Shown here piece after piece: positions 23,446 through 32,407 of a DNA stretch of 35,775 nucleotides; positions within the stretch are counted from its first letter, which is position 1, and each line of letters opens with the position of its first letter. The stretch comes from Magnetococcales bacterium (GTDB lineage Bacteria; Pseudomonadota; Magnetococcia; Magnetococcales; DC0425bin3). Under the pieces are notes generated by a model. It saw only the letters and a program-made list of their open reading frames with translations. It made no database searches and was not told the DNA's origin. The position numbers and the translations under genes are program-made. The stretch lies in NCBI GenBank assembly GCA_015228935.1, contig JADGCO010000043.1, positions 1 through 35,775 of the forward strand. Reading direction: 5' to 3'.

Positions 23446-24867
23446 ATGATGGACTTGAAGTCACTCCAGACAATCAGACACTCTTCCAGTCTGCCGATCA
23501 TGCGTGTTGTGGATTGCATGCGACTGGGGCGAAACAGTGTCCGACGGGCCGGGATGGCATGGCTGGTTGTACCGGTCATGCTGGTCTTGCTGGTCCTGGC
23601 CGCACCGCTCCATGCAGAACTCGTCATCGACATTCGGGAGGCGGGCTTGAAGCGCATGCCCATTGCCCTGCCTCCCTTCGTCGATCTGAGTTCGCGGGGC
23701 GAATTCATGGCGGGCAATCGTCTGGGGCAACAGCTTGTCGGGGTGATCACCTCGGATCTTGAACGTTCCGGTCTGTTCCGGGCCATCGATCCCCGTGCCT
23801 TCATGCAGGATTCCGCCACCCTGTGGCAATCCGGTCCCAACTATCGGGTCTGGCGGCAACTGAATGCGGAAGCCATTCTCTCTGGAGCCATTCAACAAAA
23901 CGGGGATGAATTGACCGCATCCTTTTTTCTGTACGATACCTTTCAGGGCAAGCTGTTCGGCAAGGGGAAACGGTTTTCGGCTCCCCTCAAGGACATACGC
24001 CATCTGGCGCATCGCATATCGGATGAAATCTACTCCCGTCTGACCGGGGAGAGCGGATATTTTTCGTCCCGCATCGCCTTCATTGCCCAGAAAGGCCGTC
24101 ACAAGTGGCTGGCCATGATGGACCAGGATGGTGCCAACCGCCTGGATCTGACCTACGATGCCAACCATCTGGTCCTGACGCCCCGTTTTTCTCCGAATGG
24201 GGAAAATCTGTTTTACATTTCCTACGAGACCAACCAGCCACGCATTTTTCGCTGGTTGATCTATCAGGGAAAACGCATCCAGCAGGGTGAATATCCGGGA
24301 CTCAACAGCGCCCCCTCCTGGTCGCCGGATGGGCGCTACATGGCCATGACCCTGACCAAGGATGGCAATGCCGAAATCTACGTCAAGGATCTGCAAACCA
24401 ACAATCTGGCCCGCCTGACGCACGACAATGCCATCGATACCTCCCCCTCGTGGTCCCCGGATGGTCGCCGTATCGTGTTCAATTCCGACCGGGCCGGTTC
24501 ACCGCAGATTTATACCATGAACGTGGACGGCTCCAATGTCCGGCGGATCACGTTCGAGGGACGTTACAACTCGGCCCCGGCCTGGTCGCCGCGTGGTGAC
24601 CTGATCACCTACGTCAAAGGAGGAGATGGACATTTCCGGATTGCGGTCACCGATCCCTCCGGCAATCGTTCCCGTACCCTGACCAATTCGTGGATGGACG
24701 AATCTCCCACCTGGTCACCCAATGGCCGTGTCATTCTCTTCTCCCGACAGTCAGGGGATTTGACACGACTTTACACCATCGATCTCACAGGTCATAATGA
24801 ACAGGCAGTACCTGTCGGGGATAGTCTGGGTGGATCCGACCCTTCCTGGTCCCCCCTGATTCGCTGA
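23446..24867 (+). CDS. tolB: TolB, periplasmic beta-propeller of the Tol-Pal system
   Basis: A 473-residue secreted protein. The signal peptide (RRAGMAWLVVPVMLVLLVLAAPLHAELVI) is long. The N-terminal alpha/beta domain contains IALPPFVD and SDLERSGLFRAIDP. Five or six PD40/WD-like blades end the protein, with repeats of the type PSWSPDGRRIVFNSDR, PAWSPRGDLITYV and PTWSPNGRVILFSR. TolB binds Pal and the C-terminus of TolA. Two or three successive ATGs make the exact start uncertain; GAGG at 23437-23440 fits ATG 23446 or 23449. The upstream gap from tolA is occupied by a palindromic element. Confidence 0.95.
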   Translation: MMDLKSLQTIRHSSSLPIMRVVDCMRLGRNSVRRAGMAWLVVPVMLVLLVLAAPLHAELVIDIREAGLKRMPIALPPFVDLSSRGEFMAGNRLGQQLVGVITSDLERSGLFRAIDPRAFMQDSATLWQSGPNYRVWRQLNAEAILSGAIQQNGDELTASFFLYDTFQGKLFGKGKRFSAPLKDIRHLAHRISDEIYSRLTGESGYFSSRIAFIAQKGRHKWLAMMDQDGANRLDLTYDANHLVLTPRFSPNGENLFYISYETNQPRIFRWLIYQGKRIQQGEYPGLNSAPSWSPDGRYMAMTLTKDGNAEIYVKDLQTNNLARLTHDNAIDTSPSWSPDGRRIVFNSDRAGSPQIYTMNVDGSNVRRITFEGRYNSAPAWSPRGDLITYVKGGDGHFRIAVTDPSGNRSRTLTNSWMDESPTWSPNGRVILFSRQSGDLTRLYTIDLTGHNEQAVPVGDSLGGSDPSWSPLIR

Positions 24868-24914
24868 CAGGCCACCCGCACATAATGGACATTTTTGTCA
24901 GGGAGATAAGTCGC

Positions 24915-25514
24915 ATGAAGCACACTGGAATTCTGATCGCAGGCCTGCTGACACTCGGCCTTTTGACAGGGTGCGGTTCAACACCGAAAAACGGACCGGA
25001 ATCCGGCCCCGGCGGCAGCAGCGAACTGGGCGGCCCCGGTGGCGGTCCGGGCGGCGTCGGAGCAGGCATGGATCGCCTGGGTGGCAGCGGGTCCGATCTT
25101 GATCGTGCCGGCGGCGGAGCCGGTGGTGACAGTGCCGGTTTTGATGGTGCCGGCGGTATGGGTGGTCGCGGCGGTGCCGGTGGCGAACCCGAACACCGGA
25201 TCTACTTTGATTTCAACAGCGCCTCCATCACCCCGGAAAGCGGTCGTACCCTGACCTCGAATGCACAATGGATCAAGGCCAAAAATCCCAAGGAAGTGGT
25301 CATCGAAGGCCATTGCGACGAACGCGGGACCCGTGAATACAACCTCGCCCTGGGACAAAAACGCGCCGATTCCGTCAAACAATTCCTCTCCTCCCAGGGA
25401 GTCGATTGGTATCGCATCCGGACCGTCTCCTATGGCAAGGAACGGCCTCTGGTTTACGGACATGACGAATTTGCCTGGGCCAAAAATCGCCGGGCAGAAC
25501 TGCGTGCCCAATAA
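24915..25514 (+). CDS. pal: Pal, peptidoglycan-associated lipoprotein
   Basis: A 199-residue outer-membrane lipoprotein. The signal peptide ends in lipobox LLTGC. A Gly-rich, low-complexity linker of about 65 residues (GGPGGGPGGVGAG..., GGAGGDSAGFDGAGG) is unusually long. The OmpA-like domain follows with HRIYFDFNSASITPES, VIEGHCDERGTREYNLALGQKRA and YGKERPLVYGHDE, holding the peptidoglycan-binding Asp and Arg. It anchors the outer membrane to the wall and to TolB/TolA. ATG 24915 is preceded by AGGGAGA. Confidence 0.96.
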   Translation: MKHTGILIAGLLTLGLLTGCGSTPKNGPESGPGGSSELGGPGGGPGGVGAGMDRLGGSGSDLDRAGGGAGGDSAGFDGAGGMGGRGGAGGEPEHRIYFDFNSASITPESGRTLTSNAQWIKAKNPKEVVIEGHCDERGTREYNLALGQKRADSVKQFLSSQGVDWYRIRTVSYGKERPLVYGHDEFAWAKNRRAELRAQ

Positions 25515-25544
25515 CGCCTCATTCCGGGGAAGGGGAAGGTGACC

Positions 25545-26615
25545 ATGGCTGAATATCACCCTTGGAACATGTCCTGGCCATTTTCGGAAGGGTTCTTTCC
25601 CCGTCTTTCCCTGGTCTCTCTGTTACTGCTGGCGGGGTGTGGTGCCCCCCCGCCAGCGGCAGGACCTGCCCCGATCCGCACCGAAGAAATCTCTCAGGAA
25701 GCTCCCCCTCCCCTGGACAAGGAAGTCAAACGCCTGACCAAAACCGTGACGGAATTGAGCCGCTCTGCCGAGAACAACCGGGTTGGCAGCACGGAAATGC
25801 TCAAGCGTTTCGAACTGATGGAAAAAGAGCTGAATACCCTGCGGGGAGATCTGGAAGTTGCCCGGCATACCAATCGTCAGTTGCTGGAGCAGGTTGCCAG
25901 CCTGAACCAAAGACCTGTCCAGCCTTCGCTGCCGGCAACCATGCAGCCGGCAGCCATGCAGCCGGCAACCGGCGTGGAAATCGAACCCGGGGCCGTGGTT
26001 TCTGCCACAGATCCCGCATCTGCGCCACCACATCCCGTCACGACTGCGGCCACCCCAGCACCGGCCAAAACCGAAACGGCCAAACCGGTCGCCGTCCAGG
26101 CGGTTCCTCCTGCGGCTGCATCTTCCACTGCGGCACAACTGGTCGCAGCCCGGTTGCCAGCCGCAGCTTCACCCAAAATTTCCGGGCAAAAACCGGCCTC
26201 GGCAGATCAGGCCTACAAAGAGGCCTTCCTCAACCTGCGCAGCGGCCAGTACACCCTCGCCGGAACCGGTTTCCGGAATTTCCTCAAATGGTTCCCCGAG
26301 GATGAAAAAGCCCCCAAGGCCCAGTATTGGATCGGCGAGACCCACTATGTTCAGCGGCAGTTCCGGGAGGCCCTGCAGGAGTTCAACCAGGTTCTCATGC
26401 GCTGGCCAAAAAATGATATCGTCCCTGCCTGCCTGCTCAAAATGGGTTTTTCCCTGTACGAACTGGAAGAGTGGGCCAAATCCCGCGATATTCTGAACCG
26501 CCTCATCAAGGAATTTCCCGGATCCCCGACCCTGAACGATGCCCGCAAGCGCCTCAAAATGATCGATACCCAATTGAAGGGACAGCCTCCGCAAGGGAAA
26601 AAAGAGGGAACGTGA
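25545..26615 (+). CDS. cpoB: CpoB (YbgF), Tol-Pal-associated coordinator of wall synthesis
   Basis: A 356-residue protein. It has a signal peptide with lipobox-like LLLAGC, an N-terminal coiled coil (LDKEVKRLTKTVTELSRSAENN...KELNTLRGDLEVARHTNRQ), a Pro/Ala-rich linker of about 120 residues that includes repeated MQPA units, and C-terminal TPRs (AYKEAFLNLRSGQYTLAGTGFRNFLKWFPEDEKAPKAQYWIGE...). It couples outer-membrane constriction to peptidoglycan synthesis in division. E. coli CpoB is soluble, so the apparent lipid anchor and longer linker are differences. GGGGAAGG precedes ATG 25545. Its TGA overlaps the queC GTG. Confidence 0.92.
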   Translation: MAEYHPWNMSWPFSEGFFPRLSLVSLLLLAGCGAPPPAAGPAPIRTEEISQEAPPPLDKEVKRLTKTVTELSRSAENNRVGSTEMLKRFELMEKELNTLRGDLEVARHTNRQLLEQVASLNQRPVQPSLPATMQPAAMQPATGVEIEPGAVVSATDPASAPPHPVTTAATPAPAKTETAKPVAVQAVPPAAASSTAAQLVAARLPAAASPKISGQKPASADQAYKEAFLNLRSGQYTLAGTGFRNFLKWFPEDEKAPKAQYWIGETHYVQRQFREALQEFNQVLMRWPKNDIVPACLLKMGFSLYELEEWAKSRDILNRLIKEFPGSPTLNDARKRLKMIDTQLKGQPPQGKKEGT

Positions 26616-27316
26616 GTAGCCCGGGGAAAGCCGTCGTCCTGCTTTCGGGCGGGCTTGATTCAGCCATTTGTCTGGCCCTCGCAAAAAACAGTGGCTTTGA
26701 ACCCTGTGCCCTGACCCTGCAATACGGCCAGCGGCATCTGACCGAAATCCAGGCATCCCGTGATGTGGCACTCCGGCAACAGGTTCAAAAACACCTGATT
26801 CTGAACGTTGATCTGGGAGCCATGGGGGGGTCGGCTCTGACCTCTTCGGAATTTTCCGTACCCAAAACCGGTCTCGGTGCCGGAATTCCGGTCACCTACG
26901 TGCCGGCCCGCAATACCATCTTTCTGGCCCTGGCCCTGGGCTGGGCCGAATCCCTGGGTGCCCAGGATATTTTCATTGGGGTCAATGCCGTGGATTATTC
27001 CGGCTATCCGGATTGTCGCCCGGCTTTTATCGATGCCTTTGAACGCTTGGCCAATCTGGCCACCCGGGAAGGGGTTACCGGGCATGCCTTTCGCATCCAT
27101 GCCCCCTTGTTGCATTTGTCAAAAGTGGCTATTATTCAAAAGGGTTTGGATCTGGGGGTTGATCTTTCCGTGACGCGCTCCTGCTACGATCCCGATCTGG
27201 AAGGACGTGGCTGTCGTTTGTGTGACGCCTGCCGGTTGCGTCTGAAGGCATTCCAGGAGGCAGGTGTGCCAGATCCGGCTCCCTATCAGGCACTTGCCGC
27301 CTCTTGCCAGCCGTGA
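26612..27316 (+). CDS. queC: 7-cyano-7-deazaguanine synthase QueC
   Basis: A 234-residue ATP-dependent enzyme that makes preQ0 from 7-carboxy-7-deazaguanine for queuosine tRNA modification. It has the PP-loop SGGLDSA at residues ~11-17, the substrate region YVPARNTIFLALALGWAE and GVNAVDYSGYPDCRP, and four zinc Cys in RSCYDPDLEGRGC and LCDAC. Start GTG 26612 overlaps the cpoB stop (GTGA) and has GAGGG upstream, giving the normal family length. Its own stop overlaps the tilS start in the same GTGA form. Confidence 0.96.
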   Translation: MSSPGKAVVLLSGGLDSAICLALAKNSGFEPCALTLQYGQRHLTEIQASRDVALRQQVQKHLILNVDLGAMGGSALTSSEFSVPKTGLGAGIPVTYVPARNTIFLALALGWAESLGAQDIFIGVNAVDYSGYPDCRPAFIDAFERLANLATREGVTGHAFRIHAPLLHLSKVAIIQKGLDLGVDLSVTRSCYDPDLEGRGCRLCDACRLRLKAFQEAGVPDPAPYQALAASCQP

Positions 27317-28344
27317 GCTGCGATCCTCTGCTGACCCGTTTTCGAGCTGTGATCACTCCTTTGCTGCCGGATGGGGGAGGTCTGGTTGTGGCAGTCTCCG
27401 GCGGGCCGGATTCCATGGCCCTGCTGCATCTGCTGGTCCGGTCGGGTTTGCCCGGTCGGCATGCCTGTGTCGTGGCCCATTTTGACCATGCCTTGCGCCC
27501 CACCTCCGGCGATGATGCCCGTTTTGTCGGCGATGCCGCGACCTGCCTGCAACTCCCATTTTGTGTCGAACGCTGGCAGGAACCGTTGGCCGTGGGAAAT
27601 CTCCCGGAACGTGCCCGTCTGGCCCGCTATCATTTTCTGGAACAAACCGCCCACCGCACCGGGGCAAAAGCCATATTGACCGGCCATCAACAGGATGATC
27701 AGGCCGAAACCTTTCTGGAAAGATTGCTGCGCGGCAGTGGTGTCCGTGGCCTGGGTTGCATGGCTGCGGTTCGTCCCCTGCGTTCAAATCCGGAAACGGG
27801 ACCCGAATCGCTTCCGGCAACCCCCCTCACCCTGGTGCGCCCCCTGCTCACTTTTCGTCGTGCGGCTTTGCGTCAATGGTTGCAGGCCAATTCATTGACC
27901 TGGAGGGAAGATCCCGGCAACCTGGATCTGCGCCGCCAGCGCAGCCGTCTGCGCCTGAAAGCCATTCCCTGCCTGACCGCACTCAACCCGGACGATGATC
28001 CGATTCCCCGTCTGGCCACCACTGCCGAGCGGTTGCAGGACGCCGAAGTGGCCCTGGAGTGGACCTGGCAACGCCTGCGCCAGGATCTGGATTGGCAAAC
28101 CCCGGAAAAGACCACCTTGACCCTCTCCCATGCCCGTCTCATCGAACTGCCTGCCGAATTCATCCGGCGAACCCTGGTACACGGTCATGCCACCGTGACC
28201 GGTGACCCTTTTCCTCCAGGTGCCCGGGCCATGGCCGGCTTCATGCACCATCTGCACCTGAAGCAGAAAAACTGGTCCATGCGGGTGCGCGGCATGACCA
28301 TCCAGCGGGTTCGGGAGCGGTTGATTTTTCGTAAGAATATTTAA
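27313..28344 (+). CDS. tilS: tRNA(Ile)-lysidine synthase TilS
   Basis: A 343-residue enzyme that converts the wobble C34 of the minor isoleucine tRNA (CAU anticodon) to lysidine, changing its reading from AUG to AUA. The PP-loop SGGPDSM is near residue 30; HFDHALRP, TGHQQDDQAETFLERLLRGSGVRGL and the REDPGN stretch are typical. The C-terminal domain is short. GTG 27313 overlaps the queC stop; a TTG at 27304 is also possible. Its TAA interlocks with the stop of the converging gene. Confidence 0.94.
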   Translation: MSCDPLLTRFRAVITPLLPDGGGLVVAVSGGPDSMALLHLLVRSGLPGRHACVVAHFDHALRPTSGDDARFVGDAATCLQLPFCVERWQEPLAVGNLPERARLARYHFLEQTAHRTGAKAILTGHQQDDQAETFLERLLRGSGVRGLGCMAAVRPLRSNPETGPESLPATPLTLVRPLLTFRRAALRQWLQANSLTWREDPGNLDLRRQRSRLRLKAIPCLTALNPDDDPIPRLATTAERLQDAEVALEWTWQRLRQDLDWQTPEKTTLTLSHARLIELPAEFIRRTLVHGHATVTGDPFPPGARAMAGFMHHLHLKQKNWSMRVRGMTIQRVRERLIFRKNI

Positions 28345-28862
28345 AAAAATTCAGGAAAAAATTCCTTGAACTCGGCCAATCGTTGCAAATGATCCCGTAC
28401 ATCGTCATACGTCAGTCGGCTTTTGACTTCCACCAATGCTGCCGAATCGGTGTTCGAAACCAGCAGGTCAATCTCCATGTGACGATTGCCTGGAAGCTCG
28501 GCCTTGACCCGGGGACTGACCTTGTGAATCAGGATACCCCGCTCGGCAAACAGGGTTTTGCAGGCTGGCGCAACCAGACCTTCCACAAACTCTCCCCAGC
28601 GTCCTCCCATCTGGCCAACCTGTTTTGAAACTTCCTTGATCTTCCGGTCGGTCTCCTGAAACTTCCGGTCGGTTTCCTGGAATTTCCGGTCGGTTTCAGC
28701 ACTGTTTTCCCGAATTTGTCTTTCGGTCTCGGCACTGTTTTCCCGCAAAATCCGTCTGGTTTCGTGGAGATCGTGTTCGAGGCTGACTTTTGATTCCTGG
28801 AACAACCGGTTGGTTTCCTGGAACAGTTTCCAGATATCATCCATGGTCAAGGATTGGGGCAT
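28341..28862 (-). CDS. Coiled-coil plus nuclease-fold protein (DUF3782-like)
   Basis: A 173-residue protein. The first half is a heptad-type coiled coil (FQETNRLFQESK, then RENSAETERQI and repeated KFQETDR units). The second half looks like the PD-(D/E)XK fold of DUF3782 proteins: HMEIDLLV (Asp132) and ALVEVKSRL (Glu145, Lys147). The biochemical role of this family is not established. ATG 28862 has GGGAG about nine bases upstream; an in-frame extension to 29033 is not protein-like. The coiled-coil DNA contains 21-base repeats. Its stop interlocks with that of tilS. Confidence 0.75.
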   Translation of the reverse strand: MPQSLTMDDIWKLFQETNRLFQESKVSLEHDLHETRRILRENSAETERQIRENSAETDRKFQETDRKFQETDRKIKEVSKQVGQMGGRWGEFVEGLVAPACKTLFAERGILIHKVSPRVKAELPGNRHMEIDLLVSNTDSAALVEVKSRLTYDDVRDHLQRLAEFKEFFPEFF

Positions 28863-29033
28863 GAATGGACTCCCGACAGTAAACGGCGTTCTCCCTACCA
28901 TGCTGGGTACCAGAATATATTTATTCGTGGAACAAAACAGGATGTGAGAATCAAGCCTGCATGGCAAAGATGCGTTTTGCAACCTGCGAATCCATGTGAA
29001 CCTGCCGAAATTTAGGAAGCAGTGATAAAGCAA

Positions 29034-30731
29034 TCAACGTTTGGTTCTGACAACACGGAATCCGATATCAAAGCTCCGGTATTCAGGATCATAGCCATTT
29101 TGGTCTACAGAGTGCATATAGGCTGGAATCTCCCGATCACCACTTGGTTTGACTCGATAGAATCCTTCTGAAGATTCCTGTGAGTTGGTATGAGATGGCT
29201 TGGCATCATTTTTGTTGATCCAATCTGCTACCCATTCCCATACGCTCCCACTCATATCGTACAGTCCCAACTCGTTTGCATCCTTTTGACCCACTGGACG
29301 GGTCGGATGAAATACATCCTTAGACCAAATTTTAAGATCAAATCCCCTACAATACGTTTCCGTTTTACCCCTGTTCCGGCATGCATACTCCCACTCTGCT
29401 TCTGTTGGCAAACGGTATTTGCTGTTTCTATCCATATTCAATTTTTTGAGGAATTCTTCAATATCATTCCAGGATACCTGCTCCACCGGACATTTGTCGC
29501 CGCAGGCATTGAAAGAGGGGTTGTTCTTCATAATTTTTCTCCATTGCTCTTGCGTCACCTGATACTTTCCCATCTCAAAACCGTCCAAACAGACATCCTG
29601 TGCCGACCTGTTTTTACCAATTCCTGCACCACCCCTCATCTTGAAACAACCCCCAGGTATGTGTACGAACTCCATTCCGGTCAATGTTTCAGGAGGTGAG
29701 ACCGGTACACGCCGCACCGTTACGTTATCATCCACCGATGCAGCGGCCGACACAGCCGATTTTTCTTTCAATTTGTCCAGACGGTTTCGCGCCAGAGGAG
29801 CATAGTCTCCTTGCGGATATTTATTTAAGTACCATTCATAACCGCTGACTGTATTGTCCTTTTCTGCAGATTGCCACAAAATGCTTTCCCGGTCCGATTG
29901 CATACCGCCTGGTGCTGATCTGTTTGCCTCGGTTTGATTTGCTGGTGCTGTTTGGAAATAAAAATCCCCATCCGTCTGATCGTACAACGCCGGATTTTGT
30001 TGATGTCCTACACTGGCAGCTTTCAATTTCACCTCTAGTCGCACTTCTTTCACCATTTCATCGACGCGAAGCCCCGGTTTTCGTATCACCTTCAGGAATT
30101 CCCGCGTAAACAGCCCATTCTGATCACGATCCTCATCGTTTAATTTATCCAGTGCCTCCTCGTTCGATCCCGCCGAATAAATCACCATCAACCCATTTGG
30201 TGCTGACAATGTTGTCAAGCCCCGAGTCGTACTGATATTCCGCCCATTCTTCCGAAACGGATTGTTCCGGCACGCATCAATAATCGCCATACTGAACTTC
30301 GCTCGTGTCTGTGCAATCCGGTTCAGAATGCTGCTCAGCTCCAGACCATCGTTCACAACATCGCTCTCTCGTTCTGCATCCAAATCCACCGGCAGGAGAT
30401 AATTCGTACCTCCCAATTGTATTCCATGACCAGCATAAAACAATACAGCCACATCTCCTCCGGAGAGACGACTTACAAACTCATCTACAGCCCGGTTCAT
30501 GGTTTTCCGATTCGCGTTTGTACGCAGGATGACATCAAAACCGAGTTTTTTCAGTTCATGTCCCACGGACTGGGCATCACTGACTGCCTTGTTCAATGGC
30601 AAAATAACCTGATAGGAATTATTGCCAATCACCAAAGCCATCCGCTTTTCAGCCAATACTTTCTCCGGCAGAAAAATCAACATGATGAAAACCACGGCCT
30701 CTATCAAATATTTTGCATGCAACCAGATCAT
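29034..30731 (-). CDS. Secreted caspase-like (C14) peptidase fused to an FGE-sulfatase fold
   Basis: A 565-residue protein. A signal peptide (LIEAVVFIMLIFLPEKVLA) is followed by a caspase-like domain (30-260) with intact catalytic His102 (YAGHG) and Cys154 (IDACRNNPF). A short linker contains EWYLNKYPQGDYAPLARNRL, and a C-terminal formylglycine-generating-enzyme-like domain follows (FVHIPGGCFKMRGG, YQVTQEQWRKIM, RLPTEAEWEYACR, DMSGSVWEWVAD, IGFRVV). The usual RGGSW segment before the end is degenerate (KPSGD). It is probably a periplasmic processing or signalling protein. ATG 30731 is preferred over 30737, because AGGAGG is seven bases from the former but only one from the latter. Confidence 0.88.
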   Translation of the reverse strand: MIWLHAKYLIEAVVFIMLIFLPEKVLAEKRMALVIGNNSYQVILPLNKAVSDAQSVGHELKKLGFDVILRTNANRKTMNRAVDEFVSRLSGGDVAVLFYAGHGIQLGGTNYLLPVDLDAERESDVVNDGLELSSILNRIAQTRAKFSMAIIDACRNNPFRKNGRNISTTRGLTTLSAPNGLMVIYSAGSNEEALDKLNDEDRDQNGLFTREFLKVIRKPGLRVDEMVKEVRLEVKLKAASVGHQQNPALYDQTDGDFYFQTAPANQTEANRSAPGGMQSDRESILWQSAEKDNTVSGYEWYLNKYPQGDYAPLARNRLDKLKEKSAVSAAASVDDNVTVRRVPVSPPETLTGMEFVHIPGGCFKMRGGAGIGKNRSAQDVCLDGFEMGKYQVTQEQWRKIMKNNPSFNACGDKCPVEQVSWNDIEEFLKKLNMDRNSKYRLPTEAEWEYACRNRGKTETYCRGFDLKIWSKDVFHPTRPVGQKDANELGLYDMSGSVWEWVADWINKNDAKPSHTNSQESSEGFYRVKPSGDREIPAYMHSVDQNGYDPEYRSFDIGFRVVRTKR

Positions 30732-31298
30732 GGACATGCCTCCTCAGCGTATGGCTCTGCAAAAATTCCTGATTCAACCCGGATTCAAGAGAACAAATGA
30801 ACATTTACCGACAAGGCTGTCAAACCTGGATTTCACAAACTGTTCAAGGTGACAAGATGAAAAATTATTAATGTCTTAAATAATTTTAATCTTGCAGCAT
30901 TCCCCGCGCAAATCAGAAACCAGATTTTCCGATCTCACTACCCATTCAGATTCGACGTGTCGGAAGCATGGGCGCAGACTTTGCCATGACTTCCCAATCT
31001 TGTTAATATCTCAACCTGCCCCGGTTCAAGTGAAAAGACCAGCTTGGCCTTTTCGGTCAAACCCCTTCTCCTGGACGCAGCTTAGGCCGTTTCACAAACA
31101 CAAGCAAGATCTGATCTATCACCATGACCCACAATCAAACTCTACGAAATATTGATTTCAAATATATTTATAAACATTTCTTATGCCAACCACGCAAGAG
31201 AAATCCTGAAATATTCGCCGAAAAACAATTGGTTATAAAATTTGACGATGAATCATGGGATCACCAAACAGGGCAAATGGATGATGCCCATTTTCACT
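30732..31298. other. Non-coding gap of about 570 bases
   Basis: Apart from the presumed promoter of the caspase gene on the minus strand, I see no gene here. The stretch 30840-30900 and 31100-31260 is AT-rich; short frames lack ribosome sites or plausible composition. It may hold decayed sequence. Confidence 0.5.
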
Positions 31299-31721
31299 CT
31301 ACCCACGTGGAACAGCGAGGATTCCGATGTTTTTTTCCGAACCGTGTGCCAGGGCGGTCAATTCCAATCTACGGCAGATCAACCCGGATACCTTATGCAG
31401 TTGATCGTCATTGGTCAGCAATACCGCGCCAAGGATGGTGGCACTGGCAGCAATGAGAGCATCCGGAATCTTGAGTCGATAGATGCGGCGGAACCTGATG
31501 GCAGTTTCCTTGATTTCATTCGATAAACCAATGTGTTGAACGTTGGTGAGGAAACGCACCAACCAGGCTTCCTGTTCGCTCAGCAAGCCGGGGAAGCTGC
31601 GCAATTCGATTTCGGTGATGAACGAAATCGCCATGCGGCCCGGGGGCAAGGGATCCTTCAATAATCCCTTATGCAAATAGATGACGGCGTTGGTGTCGAG
31701 CAGGAAGTTCAGCGATCCCAT
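31299..31721 (-). CDS. vapC: VapC-family PIN-domain toxin ribonuclease
   Basis: A 140-residue PIN domain toxin. The acidic metal-binding residues are in place: Asp9 in LLDTNAVIY, Glu39 in FITEIEL, Asp87 in KIPDALIAASA and Asp105/106 in LLTNDDQL. Such toxins cleave tRNA or rRNA when not bound by VapB. ATG 31721 is preferred; an in-frame ATG at 31733 is possible. It overlaps the end of vapB by 13 bases, as expected for a coupled toxin-antitoxin pair. Confidence 0.9.
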   Translation of the reverse strand: MGSLNFLLDTNAVIYLHKGLLKDPLPPGRMAISFITEIELRSFPGLLSEQEAWLVRFLTNVQHIGLSNEIKETAIRFRRIYRLKIPDALIAASATILGAVLLTNDDQLHKVSGLICRRLELTALAHGSEKNIGILAVPRG

Positions 31722-31960
31722 GACTGATCCCATTCATGGCGCTGTTGCTGTTGCCAGGCCACGGGATCGTCCATGGGCCAGTCGATGGTTCCAGCGAAGG
31801 CCATCAACCGTTGCGAGTCATCCTGGTCAGATTCTGTTTTTTCGACGGGTTCCGACAACAGCACGATGATTCTGGCCTTGCGTCCGAAGGCCTCATGGAA
31901 CGCTTCCGGCAATTTGCCGTCGGCGGGCAGGACGACTTCATCTTCTATGGCATACAACAT
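31709..31960 (-). CDS. vapB: VapB-type antitoxin
   Basis: An 83-residue protein that precedes and overlaps vapC. The N-terminus LYAIEDEVVLPADGKLPEAF resembles the AbrB or Phd/antitoxin-type DNA-binding strand region, and the acidic C-terminus (SDQDDSQRLMAFAGTIDWPMDDPVAW) is the expected toxin-binding segment. ATG 31960 has GGAGG eight bases upstream; the ATG at 31975 lies so that this ribosome site would fall inside it, so 31960 is the better start. Confidence 0.8.
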   Translation of the reverse strand: MLYAIEDEVVLPADGKLPEAFHEAFGRKARIIVLLSEPVEKTESDQDDSQRLMAFAGTIDWPMDDPVAWQQQQRHEWDQSWDR

Positions 31961-32261
31961 GGATTTTTCCTCCATCAGTGGTTCCGGGATCAGGAACGAT
32001 TCTGGCTGCCATCGACCATTTTATTGATACGAACAAAATGGTCCACCGCATTTTCACTCCAGCTTCGTCACCGCCTGGGGTAAGGTCGTTGGCGCGTCAT
32101 TGTTGGCGATGGGTGTCAGGAGATCAGGGAATTGACTCCTGAACCAGTGATCATGAATCAATATATATTTTGTGGAGTGGCGAGGGCAGGGACTACGACA
32201 GGTCTGCATCACAATCTCTTGGCGCGGTGCAGCCGCAACCAGGATTGGAAAGGAGGCGTTT

Positions 32262-32275
32262 CACCCTGCAGGGTG
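32262..32275. repeat. 14-bp palindrome upstream of ftsH
   Basis: CACCCTGCAGGGTG is a perfect palindrome about 145 bases before the ftsH start. It has the size of a regulator binding site; no factor can be named. Confidence 0.35.
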
Positions 32276-32286
32276 CATGCTCATAT

Positions 32287-32330
32287 CTGAAAAAGGAACC
32301 ATTGAACTTTTTCAGAGAGATACCTATCCT
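32287..32330 (+). promoter_or_regulatory. Candidate ftsH promoter with overlapping inverted repeat
   Basis: TTGAAC (32302-32307) and TATCCT (32325-32330) are separated by 17 bases, each matching the sigma-70 consensus at four of six positions. A perfect 9-bp inverted repeat CTGAAAAAG / CTTTTTCAG (32287-32315, 11-base loop) covers the -35 box, which suggests an operator. The rest of the 31961-32407 gap holds nothing else recognised beyond the palindrome at 32262. Confidence 0.35.
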
Positions 32331-32407
32331 GGTCCAGGTCGGGGGAAAAAGGCGGATCGGATACCTTTGAACGTCTGGGGTCCGGACATGGCAGGCAGGA
32401 GGTTTTT

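Noticed and set aside
28640-28760. Possible CRISPR-like repeats
   Set aside because: The regularly spaced 21-base repeats are in frame and encode coiled-coil heptads; there are no unique spacers.
29034-29180. Variable region of a diversity-generating retroelement at the end of the caspase-FGE gene
   Set aside because: No reverse transcriptase or template repeat lies in the window and the codons show no adenine-directed pattern I can see.
30892-31155. Small plus-strand frame in the 30.7-31.3 kb gap
   Set aside because: Composition (Pro/His/Ser-rich) is not protein-like, and there is no ribosome site.
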